A DNA stretch of 64,000 bases from Betaproteobacteria bacterium (GTDB lineage: Bacteria > Bdellovibrionota_B > Oligoflexia > Silvanigrellales > Silvanigrellaceae), in assembly GCA_016868315.1 (NCBI GenBank), contig VGHE01000009.1, forward strand, positions 1-64,000, given 5' to 3'. Each line of letters starts with the position of its first letter. The first letter of the stretch is position 1. This document shows, one piece after another, positions 8,801-18,294 of the stretch. A model generated the notes under the pieces. The model saw only the letters and a list, made by a program, of their open reading frames with translations, was not told the origin of the DNA and did no database searches. A program made the position numbers and the translations under genes.

Positions 8801-10993
8801 ATGACTGCCCCCGAAAAGGCAATTGAATCCAGGGACGTTCGGCTGACTCCCGATGAAATCGCCAAACTGAAAGGCATCTGTGCTCGCACCCTGAGCGCTC
8901 AACCTCAATTGGCACATTGGCTCAAAAACATCGAAGTGGCTCCCGGTGTGGAGTTGCCGTTTCTTCCCATCCGGTGCTTCAGGCTCTTAAATGTTTCTCG
9001 ATTTCTCGAGCCCGAGGAAAATTCAAAACCGGAGTGGATTGCTGAATTCTTGTCGAGCGGCAGCACCCAGGCACAACGCGCACGCCACCGCATGTCAAAT
9101 GAAGGTCTGGAGAGCTATCGCCAAAGCGCCCTGCAAGGCTGGCAGAACGCTTGCAAACGCCTCGGAATACCTCCGCAGACGCCCGTCTTGAGTCTTGTTC
9201 CACCGGGCGAAAGCATCCCCGACAGTTCTCTCTCTATGATGCTCTCGTTTTGGCGTGACGCGGGCGTTCCGGTTCACTTTGTTGATCTCACGTCTTCTCC
9301 ACAAATGCTCGAATCATGTTTCAAGCAACTTCAACAACGCACAGGCAGGCTCCCAGAGTTTATTCTTTTTGGAACTTCACTGCACCATTTGCAGGTCTTG
9401 CAATGGCAACAAAATGTTCGTCCGGGGCAGCCCTTTTTGGATGCCGTACGGGTCTGGTGCTTCGATACAGGAGGAACAAAAGGCCGCACACAATCAACGC
9501 ATCAAGCAGAGCTCCACTCAGGTCTGAGGAGTTGGTTTCCGAGGCACACGCAGGTCGGCTTTTTATCTGAGTACGGGATGTGTGAACTGGCTTCTCAGGC
9601 CTACTCGCTGCAATCGCCCCATTCTGATTCGTTCGCATGCAGCCCCCAACTCAGAGCCGTTGCGGTCGCCCCGAAGATGAATTGCATTTTAGCGCATGAA
9701 CACAACGGCTTTCTTGGGTTCATCGATTTTGCGAACACGGATTCCTGGCCCTGCTTAATTAGCGAAGATTTGGGAATGACTCTATCGCAGCCTGAGTTCA
9801 GTTTCCGGTTGTCTGGACGAGCTCCCGATGCAACGCTCAAAGGCTGTAGTCTTAACGTTCGCGACACCTATCGATTTGATTTGGAGAGTCCCCCATCTGC
9901 TTCCATCGGGGAATACACAGAGGTGCTTCTGCAGGGCTCGCATGCACAGCCCCAAGCGCGCGCCATGCTCTCGGCCGAGAAACTTTTGCAATCACTCCCT
10001 GCAGGCCACTGGCCTGCACCTGCACTGAATGATCTGCGCGCAAGCCTGAGTGGTTGGGACACCGACCAAGCTGCAATCGCTTCATCTCCAAAGAAACTCA
10101 CTGACGAGCATATTGCTATCGTCACCTCTGCAAACATACCCATCACCTGGCTTTTTCCTGCCGTGCATGCGTGGCTCATGAACGCGCGTGATGTGACACT
10201 CTACCTTCCATCACTGCGCCCAGATGACCCTCTGACCGCGCTTGTGCGGAAACAAATTGTAGACTTGGCAGAGGCCTTCAACCAACAGACGGCTATTGAT
10301 TTCATCCAAGTGCGCAACCACCGCCTATTTCAGGAGAATTCGAACAAAAACAACTCAACCCAACGGATCCTTGTTTTCGGAAGCGATGAAACCATACGTA
10401 CGCTCAGCAGTGCATGCGCGCGGCTGGCACGCCCCCCGCATTTTATTCCTCTGGGACATTTCCAAAATGCACTCAAGCTCACCGAAACAAGTCATCCCGG
10501 AGAGTGCGCAGAGCTCTGTTCACTCTGGCTGGGACGCGGCTGCCTCACGCCGCTGCAGCTTGAAGCTCCTCGTGCTTGGACAAGCAATTTTTCTCGAACA
10601 TTCGCCGCAGAGCTTTTCTCAAGACTTATTGAAACGAGAAAAAAACGTATTGAAGCAGCTGAGAGCTGTGGTGTTGATGCCATGCAAGCGTTCTCACACC
10701 AACACAATCTTGCAGAGCTTTACGCCCTCGTGGCATCACACTCACTTGATCTCGATGTAAAGCACTGCAGCTTGACCGGAACCGTGGTCGTAAACGCAAC
10801 GCAATGTGCAACACTGCCCCCGACAGTTGTCTCAAAGCTCACTGACTTTTCTGGCTGCGGTTGGATAAACTTGGTCAACGACGGACAACTCACACCGCTG
10901 CCAGAGCACAATCCGTGTCCTGGACTGTGCGAGCCACATCAGGGAATGTCTTGGTACAATTGGTTTTTCAGAACCATGCCCAGCGGCGCATGA
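8801..10993 (+). CDS. Fusion protein: N-terminal LuxE-like acyl-protein synthetase domain + C-terminal LuxC-like acyl-CoA reductase domain
   Basis: 730 aa. N-half: FILFGTSLHHL, WCFDTGGTKGRTQS, GFLSEYGMCELASQAY (LuxE-like pattern). C-half: SANIPITWLFPAVHAWLMNARDVTLYLPSLRPDDP, ILVFGSDETI, LCSLWLGRGCLTPLQLEAP with a candidate catalytic Cys (LuxC-like). Family assignment by motif recognition. Confidence 0.72.
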   Translation: MTAPEKAIESRDVRLTPDEIAKLKGICARTLSAQPQLAHWLKNIEVAPGVELPFLPIRCFRLLNVSRFLEPEENSKPEWIAEFLSSGSTQAQRARHRMSNEGLESYRQSALQGWQNACKRLGIPPQTPVLSLVPPGESIPDSSLSMMLSFWRDAGVPVHFVDLTSSPQMLESCFKQLQQRTGRLPEFILFGTSLHHLQVLQWQQNVRPGQPFLDAVRVWCFDTGGTKGRTQSTHQAELHSGLRSWFPRHTQVGFLSEYGMCELASQAYSLQSPHSDSFACSPQLRAVAVAPKMNCILAHEHNGFLGFIDFANTDSWPCLISEDLGMTLSQPEFSFRLSGRAPDATLKGCSLNVRDTYRFDLESPPSASIGEYTEVLLQGSHAQPQARAMLSAEKLLQSLPAGHWPAPALNDLRASLSGWDTDQAAIASSPKKLTDEHIAIVTSANIPITWLFPAVHAWLMNARDVTLYLPSLRPDDPLTALVRKQIVDLAEAFNQQTAIDFIQVRNHRLFQENSNKNNSTQRILVFGSDETIRTLSSACARLARPPHFIPLGHFQNALKLTETSHPGECAELCSLWLGRGCLTPLQLEAPRAWTSNFSRTFAAELFSRLIETRKKRIEAAESCGVDAMQAFSHQHNLAELYALVASHSLDLDVKHCSLTGTVVVNATQCATLPPTVVSKLTDFSGCGWINLVNDGQLTPLPEHNPCPGLCEPHQGMSWYNWFFRTMPSGA

Positions 10994-12236
10994 GAGAATT
11001 GGGCTTAGGAAGTGTGAATCCCTCTCTATGCCGCAGCTCACCGTAAAGCTTACGCCACAGGCTGTACTTCAACACATTGCTTGCGAACAGACGCTCCGGA
11101 GCCAATTCGCTCTCATTCACAGCTTCCGAGCAACTCTTGATGAAAAAAGTCGTTCTTCGGAAACTTTCGTCAAGCCCGATTTTCTTGATTTGATTATGCA
11201 TGGCAAAGAGAAGAAAGCACTTCCAAAACGATGACCGCAGATTTTCATTGTCAGGAAGAGCACTGATCGAGCGCACTTGAATGAATTGATTTTGCCCTTG
11301 GAAGTCAGCACGCAACATGTAGGTCTCAGTTCCACAGGCATGGGAAAACTCGAGCACATCAACCAACGTGGGCTGCGTATCCTCGGTTACACTGCGGTGC
11401 TGCACAGGGGCATGTGTTGAATCTGAACAGCTCACGAGAACACGATACTCTTCATCGCAGTCGCTCAAGTGCTTCAACGAAAAACCAGCCTCAGTGATAT
11501 CGCCTCTTGAGAGTGACGTGTGTGCATAGAACAACCAATCAGCCAAAGGGCGAAGCTCTTGCTCTTCGCCACCATCGATGAACTCACAGCCCACAATATA
11601 GCGGTGTCCTGCCTCCTCGCGTCGAACATAAGCAATTCGAGCATAGGCTCTGCAATTTCCAAAAACAGGCAGGACGATATCGAACCAATAGCGCTGTTTT
11701 TCCATAAACGGCAGCGGGTGGCGATCAATCAAAAGACGCATGCCACCCTGAGACACATCGGTCATTTTAGCGAAAACGGTTTCTCCGAGGCGAAGCTCAT
11801 CTGCAACATAAACGAGTGGTGCCACGGCCTCGTTCATTTGAATGCGAGACAAGCGCCGCTTGACGTGGGCGGGACGCACGACTTCTGCAGATCGGCTCAG
11901 AGCAATTCCAAGGCGCACAAAATCCACAGAGCCCCCGCGCTCGACGCGAGTGTTGGCCACTGTGCCGCGGGCGCTGAACTTAGAACCATGAAAATCACAC
12001 AGCAGATCGACTGACTCACCAATTGAAAACAACGGCAAATCGGGCTTGAGCTCAAGCCTCAGCCCCAGACCAAAGGGGCTGTAATCTGTACAAACAGCCT
12101 CGAGCGTTTTGTGCCCGAGGGTTAGAGCCACACGATATGCCTCAGGAACGTTCACTTGGAAGCGAGCATCACGCCGTAGTTCGGCTACTGAGGAAGTTTT
12201 TTCACCCCCCTGCCCAAAAGACGACGTCGATTCCAT
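10968..12236 (-). CDS. Tandem PilZ domain protein with uncharacterised C-terminal region
   Basis: Two RxxxR...DxSxxG units: RRDAR...DYSPFG and RRLSR...DVSQGG. ATG 12236 preceded by GGAGGG. Confidence 0.82.
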   Translation of the reverse strand: MESTSSFGQGGEKTSSVAELRRDARFQVNVPEAYRVALTLGHKTLEAVCTDYSPFGLGLRLELKPDLPLFSIGESVDLLCDFHGSKFSARGTVANTRVERGGSVDFVRLGIALSRSAEVVRPAHVKRRLSRIQMNEAVAPLVYVADELRLGETVFAKMTDVSQGGMRLLIDRHPLPFMEKQRYWFDIVLPVFGNCRAYARIAYVRREEAGHRYIVGCEFIDGGEEQELRPLADWLFYAHTSLSRGDITEAGFSLKHLSDCDEEYRVLVSCSDSTHAPVQHRSVTEDTQPTLVDVLEFSHACGTETYMLRADFQGQNQFIQVRSISALPDNENLRSSFWKCFLLFAMHNQIKKIGLDESFRRTTFFIKSCSEAVNESELAPERLFASNVLKYSLWRKLYGELRHREGFTLPKPNSLMRRWAWF

Positions 12237-12311
12237 GATGCCCTCCACACTTGTGCCACAGATCGAGTAAAACATGTGTTGGGAGAAAACTCACTGCGAA
12301 GGAGATGACAC

Positions 12312-12962
12312 ATGAAGACCACATTGTTTCTAATTGCGGGGTCACTGGCTGTTTTGGGGTGCGCCTCGAAGAAGTACGGCGATGAGAAAATTCAGACAAA
12401 GCTTGAAACCTCAGACAAAAAGACCTCAGAGAAAATGGGATTCGACAAAGACAGAAACCTGATGATTCAAGACAAAACCTCTGCAACCGACGAACTCATG
12501 ACCCAAACTCACGTCAACGAATCTCTCCAGGCCAAGCTCCAATTTGAATATCAGCAACTCAAGCGCTGCCGTACAGAGCTCTCGGACGTACGCCTGGGTG
12601 GAACGGGCGAAATGGCACCAATTCCGGAGATTGACGGAATCAAAGATGATCCCAACTACAAAGAGAGTGTGGGTATCGATGAATCGGGAGATTTGGTTTT
12701 CGTACGTCAGGAGAAATTCGAAGATCGCATCAAAAGCGAGAAAAACGCAGAGAAGAGCTACCGCCGCCTCACCAAGGTCATCAGCACCAACCGCGAGCAA
12801 TGCGAGCTGCGCATGCGCAAGGCACGTGTTGAGGCCGGATTGCCCGCTGAGCGCACTCCAGCCATCACGCGCTACGAAGGTGGCCAGGTTGTTATCGTTC
12901 AGCCCGCTGAACGGAACCTTGATGACGCGTTCAGATTTGCAAATGACGCCAAGCAGAAGTAA
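12312..12962 (+). CDS. Putative lipoprotein (216 aa)
   Basis: MKTTLFLIAGSLAVLGCASKK lipobox (LGC); GAAGGAG SD upstream. Confidence 0.8.
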   Translation: MKTTLFLIAGSLAVLGCASKKYGDEKIQTKLETSDKKTSEKMGFDKDRNLMIQDKTSATDELMTQTHVNESLQAKLQFEYQQLKRCRTELSDVRLGGTGEMAPIPEIDGIKDDPNYKESVGIDESGDLVFVRQEKFEDRIKSEKNAEKSYRRLTKVISTNREQCELRMRKARVEAGLPAERTPAITRYEGGQVVIVQPAERNLDDAFRFANDAKQK

Positions 12963-12974
12963 TCCTTTGTCCCT

Positions 12975-15900
12975 ATGACGGGACGAATCAGAGAAGACCA
13001 AGCTCACTGGAGCAAATTGATCTTTCACAGCTGGATTGGCCCACTTTTACGAGTGGGCCATTTGCGTCCCATCACGCTCGATGACCTCCACCCGCAACCA
13101 CCACTTGAAGACTGCCTCGAAACCACCTCGCCCCTCTTCCGCGCGGCCTACCGCGGCAAGGTGCTGGCAGCACTACTGGCTGCTTTCCGCCCCCGATTTG
13201 TGCGCATCTTTTGGTTTTTGAGCACTTTGACCGCCTTGGGGTTATTGCGACCACTGCTTCTGCGTGAACTCATCCAACGCTTCAGTCCGGGCGAAGGAGT
13301 GCAGGCACAAAGCTTTTTGGCCTGGATAGAAACTCCGTTGGGCATGGCCTGCTTTGCTGTCAGTTGTTTTGTGCTGCTTGGCTTTGTTCGTTCGCATTTC
13401 CTGCGCCACTGTTTCAAGCTCACCTGGTCTATGCCAGGTTTGTTAAGGCATGAAGTTTATCAACGCCTGCTCCATCTCAAGTCAGCTCAACGCAATCAGC
13501 TCACAGCAGGCGAATACGTTAACCTGGCCACACGTGACTGTGACTCGACCTCCATGCTGCCCTTTCTGCTCGAACCACTGCTCTACCCGGTCACGATCGC
13601 TTTGTATTGCATCATGCTCGTCTCGTTTTTAGGTCCCTGGGCACTGTTAGCTGTCGTTGCTCTCGCTGCAGTTGTGCCTTTGGGACGCCGCCTGGAGCGA
13701 CGCATGAGTGATCTTGCGTCACGGGTGCGTGAGCACTCACGCATTCGACTCGGAATTCTCAGCGAAATTCTGACAGGAATCCGGATCATCAAGTTTCATG
13801 CATGGGAGGAGCGCTTCTCCAAAAAAGTACTCGTTGTGCGTGGCAAAGAGGTTGCTCTGATGCGCGAGCGAGCGCGCGTGGCTGCCCGCCACAGCGCACT
13901 CACAGCACTTCTGCCTATTCTGACGGGTGCAACGGTTGTCACTTTGGTGTCGTGGTTTACAGGAGTGCCCTCAACCGCCGACGTTTTTGCATCGTTTAGC
14001 GTGATTACTGCACTCGTCGGAATTTTCAGTGAAATTCCGGATCATCTGCAAAGCGCCACAGAAATCCGGGTGAGTCTCGACCGCATAGGGCGTTTTCTTG
14101 GTGAAGGAAGCAACACTTCAGAAGAGCCCCTGCTACCCAACACAAATTCCACGCAGTTAAACCTGCGCAACGCGACATTTATTCGCCCGGTTGCAGCCAA
14201 TACGCAGAGCCAAAGCCCTGCATTGCTGGGTATCAACTTGAGCCTCGACAAAGGAAACTGTGTGGCGGTTGTCGGCAGCATTGGGGCGGGAAAATCCACT
14301 CTACTGAGCGCATTATTGAGTGAGCTCACACTCACTGCGGGGGATGCACAACTCCCCCATCCCGTTTGTTTTGCGCCACAAATTCCTTGGAATCAAAACG
14401 CTTCCGTCAAAGACAACATCGTCTTTCAGCTCCCTTTTGATTCAGAGCTTTTCAGTCGTGTTGTGCATGGAGCAGCGCTCCAAGATGACCTCGACAGATG
14501 GCCTGCAGGCCTCGAGACCGAAGTTGGCGAGCGTGGAATCAACCTATCGGGTGGCCAGAAGCAACGCCTTGCCTTGGCGCGCACAGCCTATGCGAGTCTC
14601 CAGCAAGGTGTGGAAACGATAATTTGGGATGACCCATTCAGTGCACTCGATGAATCCGTTGCAAGTCACGTTTTTCAGACACTCCTCCAGAAAGAGCTAA
14701 TGGGACGCACGCGGATATTCTGCACGCACCGCATCGATTTTGCTTTGCGCGCAGACTGGGTTGTTGTGATGGAGGCGGGAAGGATTGTTGAACAAGGCGA
14801 ACCTGCTCAACTGTTGCAGCTTCAGGGCTCGTTTGCACGCTTGCACGGACTGCACATAAAAACACGTGGCGAGGAGCTCGTTGCGCACTCCTCAAGTGCC
14901 GAGTTGGCTCCAAACTCTGAAACTTCTACGCGCAGTGTTTCGGGCAAGCTCACAACCGACGAGCAAATCACTCTCCCCGTGTTCAATAAAATAGCCCTCA
15001 AAATTTATTCTAAGGCACTCGCCCCAGCACTTGGACTCCTTGGCGTTGGGTTTGTGTTCCTTCTCCCCCGCCTAACCGACATCGCATCGAACCTCTGGCT
15101 CGGGCATTGGACGTCGCACCCGTCCCAGGTTGCCATCACGACTGCCGTGGTCGTTTTCGCGCTTCTAACCTTTGTGACTGTTGTGGCCGAGCGCACGCGC
15201 TCAGTGGTACTCTTCGATGGTGGAGTTAAGGCGGGAACACGTTTATTTGAGAATTTACTCTCTGGCGTGATGCATGCCCCGATGCGCTTTTTCGATACTT
15301 CGCCCCAGGGAAGAATTCTCAACCGGTTCACCTCTGACACCAGCGCAGTCGACAACTCCATGCCTTCCTCGGTAGGCCAATTCCTGACCTCGCTCATTGG
15401 GATTTTCGCCTCCCTGCTTCCGGTGATTTGGAGTCAGCCGCCCACATTGATTCTCTTCCTTCCTGCGCTTGTTCTCTACGTTTGGCTATTTAAATGGGTA
15501 CGCAAAGCGCAGTTGCGCCTTAATGCACTCTCTCAGGTGGTGCGCAGCCCCTGGATGTCGCTCACAGCTGAAACACTCCCTGGGCTTTCCGTCGTGCAAT
15601 CACTCCAAGCTCAGCCACGCTTTCTTTCCCACTACACGAAGCTCATCAATCGTCACATCGCAACGGGTTTCTACACCATTGCAACCAACCTCTGGTTCGC
15701 CTTTCGTCTTGAGATGCTGGGAGTAGCGCTGGTGGGTGGATTTGTTTTACTGCTCGCTCTTAACCCAGGGCAGACTTCCCCCATGTTAACCGCCGTCGGA
15801 CTCACCTTCAGCCTTCAAATGATTGGTATTCTTGGGGGCGTTGCACGGAGCCTGCGGATGCTGGAGAACAATTTGGTCTCGGTGGATCGGGTGTTGGAAT

Positions 15901-16634
15901 ATGCGCAGCTCGCTCCCGAAAAAGAAGAGCAGGTTGCTCAAACACCTGCACGTTGGCCAACGCGAGGCGAAATACGGTTCAACAACCTGACCGCTGCGTA
16001 TGCAGAGCATCTGAGTCCCGTATTGCGGAACATCTCGAGAACTATTCCTGCGCAAAAGAAGGTCGGTATTGTGGGGCGAACAGGAAGCGGCAAGAGCAGC
16101 TTGTTTCTTGCCATCACCCGCATCATACCGGTGCCGCTCAATATGATTTTTATTGATGAAGTGGACATTGCAACAGTTCCGCTGAAGGAGCTGCGCCGTG
16201 CGATTGCTATCATTCCTCAAGACCCTGTGCTTTTTTCTGGTTCCCTAAGAGAGAATCTCGATCCGTTTTCACTCTACCCCGATGCAGACATCGGAACCGC
16301 TCTGAAGCGAGCGCATCTGCTCCACCTCTGTCCTTCCGCCACTGCTGCTGCAGACTTTAAAATAGAAGAAAACGGCCGGAATTTAAGTGTGGGCGAAAGG
16401 CAATTGGTTTGTCTTGCGCGTGCATTGCTTGCAAAATGCCGGATTCTTCTCATCGATGAGGCAACAGCCAATGTCGATGTGCGAACCGATGCTCTGATTC
16501 AACAAACCCTGCGCGAAGAGTTTGCCGACTGCACCCAATTGGTCATCGCACACCGCACGAACACATTGGTAGATTGCGACTTTCTCATCCGACTCGACCA
16601 CGGGCAAATTCAAACGAGTGAGCGCCTTAACTGA
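12975..16634 (+). CDS. Full-length (TMD-NBD-TMD-NBD) ABC transporter, ABCC/MRP-like
   Basis: 1219 aa; NBD1 GSIGAGKSTLLSALL / LSGGQKQRLALART / IIWDDPFSALD; NBD2 GRTGSGKSSLFLAI / LSVGERQLVCLARALL / ILLIDEATANVD; ABCC-like GIRIIKFHAWEERF and SGSLRENLDPF. Confidence 0.9.
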   Translation: MTGRIREDQAHWSKLIFHSWIGPLLRVGHLRPITLDDLHPQPPLEDCLETTSPLFRAAYRGKVLAALLAAFRPRFVRIFWFLSTLTALGLLRPLLLRELIQRFSPGEGVQAQSFLAWIETPLGMACFAVSCFVLLGFVRSHFLRHCFKLTWSMPGLLRHEVYQRLLHLKSAQRNQLTAGEYVNLATRDCDSTSMLPFLLEPLLYPVTIALYCIMLVSFLGPWALLAVVALAAVVPLGRRLERRMSDLASRVREHSRIRLGILSEILTGIRIIKFHAWEERFSKKVLVVRGKEVALMRERARVAARHSALTALLPILTGATVVTLVSWFTGVPSTADVFASFSVITALVGIFSEIPDHLQSATEIRVSLDRIGRFLGEGSNTSEEPLLPNTNSTQLNLRNATFIRPVAANTQSQSPALLGINLSLDKGNCVAVVGSIGAGKSTLLSALLSELTLTAGDAQLPHPVCFAPQIPWNQNASVKDNIVFQLPFDSELFSRVVHGAALQDDLDRWPAGLETEVGERGINLSGGQKQRLALARTAYASLQQGVETIIWDDPFSALDESVASHVFQTLLQKELMGRTRIFCTHRIDFALRADWVVVMEAGRIVEQGEPAQLLQLQGSFARLHGLHIKTRGEELVAHSSSAELAPNSETSTRSVSGKLTTDEQITLPVFNKIALKIYSKALAPALGLLGVGFVFLLPRLTDIASNLWLGHWTSHPSQVAITTAVVVFALLTFVTVVAERTRSVVLFDGGVKAGTRLFENLLSGVMHAPMRFFDTSPQGRILNRFTSDTSAVDNSMPSSVGQFLTSLIGIFASLLPVIWSQPPTLILFLPALVLYVWLFKWVRKAQLRLNALSQVVRSPWMSLTAETLPGLSVVQSLQAQPRFLSHYTKLINRHIATGFYTIATNLWFAFRLEMLGVALVGGFVLLLALNPGQTSPMLTAVGLTFSLQMIGILGGVARSLRMLENNLVSVDRVLEYAQLAPEKEEQVAQTPARWPTRGEIRFNNLTAAYAEHLSPVLRNISRTIPAQKKVGIVGRTGSGKSSLFLAITRIIPVPLNMIFIDEVDIATVPLKELRRAIAIIPQDPVLFSGSLRENLDPFSLYPDADIGTALKRAHLLHLCPSATAAADFKIEENGRNLSVGERQLVCLARALLAKCRILLIDEATANVDVRTDALIQQTLREEFADCTQLVIAHRTNTLVDCDFLIRLDHGQIQTSERLN

Positions 16635-16647
16635 AACTGCTCAGCGT

Positions 16648-17016
16648 TCAATTGAAGTCAGTGCTGGTTTTCAAATACTGCAGAACTCGCGCTTTATCGG
16701 TGTTCGTCCACTGCGTGGTCGGAGACTGCGGCATAACCTTACTGCTGTCTGTTGATTCAATACGCGTAATAATCTTCTGACGATTTGCTCTCACTGAAGT
16801 AAACGTTGCGGTGTTGAAAGGGTCCTGTGCGGAATGGCAGCCTGTACAATGGGTAGTAAACAATGCTTTGTACGTTGCATCGAATTCAGCACCCGGCGTT
16901 GCACTCGGTTCGCCCGTGCCAGAAGAAGACTTTTCATCCCCACAGGCCCACAACAGCCCTCCGGCAATCAGCAATACTCCTGCCCAGATGCTTTTTTTCA
17001 TAATTTTGTTAAGCAT
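16648..17016 (-). CDS. Single-heme cytochrome c-like lipoprotein
   Basis: Lipobox GLLWAC, then TTHCTGCHS (CxxCH) with a downstream Met (KVMPQ); AGGAGG SD 5 nt before ATG 17016. Confidence 0.8.
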   Translation of the reverse strand: MLNKIMKKSIWAGVLLIAGGLLWACGDEKSSSGTGEPSATPGAEFDATYKALFTTHCTGCHSAQDPFNTATFTSVRANRQKIITRIESTDSSKVMPQSPTTQWTNTDKARVLQYLKTSTDFN

Positions 17017-17066
17017 TCAATCCTCCTCTGAGCCTGGATAAGTTCCCGGCCAACTTATAGAGCATA

Positions 17067-18203
17067 TCATGTGTAGGGAAGATGCGGTTCCCATTCGCGG
17101 AACTGATCGTCAATCAAACCTTTCTCTTGCTCGAGAAACCGACGCACAGGTGCAATGAATTCATCATCGGCAAGAAAGTGCATACTGTAGGTCAATTGAG
17201 GAATAAAACCTCGCGGAATCTTGTGTTCGCCCTGGGCACCTGCCTCATACACCTTGAGTTTGTTGACGATGCAATACTCGATAGCCTGGTAGTAACACAG
17301 TTCGAAATGCAAAAAGCGCACCTCACGCAGGCAGCCCCAATAGCGGCCGAACATCTTTTCGCCTTTTTTGAAATTAATTGCGGCGGCGATGGGTGAACAA
17401 TCGAGGTGTGCGACAAAGAGAACAACTCTGTCTGCCATAGTTTTTATGAGAGTGCGGAAAAACTCCCGACTCAAGCAGGGTATAGAACCCCATCGTTCAT
17501 TGGTGTCGAGATAAAGGCGAGCCATCAAGTCGGCATCTTCCTCGGTCAATTGATTGCCCGTGCGAGTTTCGATGGTCAGACCCGAGGTCGCCAGAAGTTG
17601 ACGTCTTTCAAGTTGGATTTGTCGCCTACGTTTCGATTTTAGGGTCGAGAGAAATTGGTCGAAGTTTGCATACCCGTTATTGAACCAGTGGTACTGGAAT
17701 CCATGCCGCAGCATGAACTCTTTTTGTGCGAATGAACTGAGGTGCTCTTTTTGCAAGAAAAGCACGTGCACCGAAGAGCAGCCAATTCTTTTCGCGATTG
17801 AGATCAGTTCATCGGCAACAAGAGTTTCCATCGCAGAGCGATTGGCTGCCGGATGCACCAAGACTCGAGGCCCCGTAGCGGGTGTGTAGGGCACCGCGGC
17901 CACGAGCTTCGGATAGTATTCCTGACCTGCACGCGCATAAGCCTGGTTCCAGGCATGGTCAAACACAAACTCACCATACCCATGCGATTTAACGTAACAA
18001 AACGTTGCAGCGCACAGCCGAGCTTGAGAGTCTCTGACGATGACGTAGAAAGGCAGCCAACCCATGTCGGGCCCTGCGCAGCCTGTAACCTCAAGAGCAT
18101 GCAAATGCTCGTAGTCGGCAAATGGATAATCTGGGCAGGTTAAGGCATTCCACTCGGCCGCAGAAATGCCTTCTAGGGTTTGCCGAACCTCGAGTGAAAA
18201 CAT
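17067..18203 (-). CDS. FemAB-like / GNAT-type N-acyltransferase (peptidogalycan biosynthesis protein family)
   Basis: RIGCSSVHVLFL, LRHGFQYHWFNNGYANFDQFLSTLKSKRRRQIQLERR, MFGRYWGCLREVRFLHFELCYYQAIEYCI, YEAGAQGEHKIPRGF are typical of this family. Start at ATG 18203; the track start (TTG 18233) lies inside a hairpin. Confidence 0.85.
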   Translation of the reverse strand: MFSLEVRQTLEGISAAEWNALTCPDYPFADYEHLHALEVTGCAGPDMGWLPFYVIVRDSQARLCAATFCYVKSHGYGEFVFDHAWNQAYARAGQEYYPKLVAAVPYTPATGPRVLVHPAANRSAMETLVADELISIAKRIGCSSVHVLFLQKEHLSSFAQKEFMLRHGFQYHWFNNGYANFDQFLSTLKSKRRRQIQLERRQLLATSGLTIETRTGNQLTEEDADLMARLYLDTNERWGSIPCLSREFFRTLIKTMADRVVLFVAHLDCSPIAAAINFKKGEKMFGRYWGCLREVRFLHFELCYYQAIEYCIVNKLKVYEAGAQGEHKIPRGFIPQLTYSMHFLADDEFIAPVRRFLEQEKGLIDDQFREWEPHLPYT

Positions 18204-18244
18204 AAAAAGCAAAAGCCTCCTCTGATCTTTCAAACAGAAGAGGC
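18204..18244 (-). terminator. Terminator-like hairpin + T-rich tract directly before ATG 18203
   Basis: Minus strand GCCTCTTCTG-tttgaaagat-CAGAGGAGGC-TTTTGCTTTTT-ATG; 10-bp arms with one mismatch. The 3' arm contains AGAGGAGG. Confidence 0.65.
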
Positions 18245-18294
18245 ATCAACTTGCAAGGCTTCCTAGCGTTTGCAGGCGAGGTTTAATCAAACCA

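Noticed and set aside
10296-10760. 154-aa plus-strand ORF in another frame
   Set aside because: Inside the LuxE/LuxC-like CDS, same strand but different frame; the 730-aa frame carries the domain motifs.
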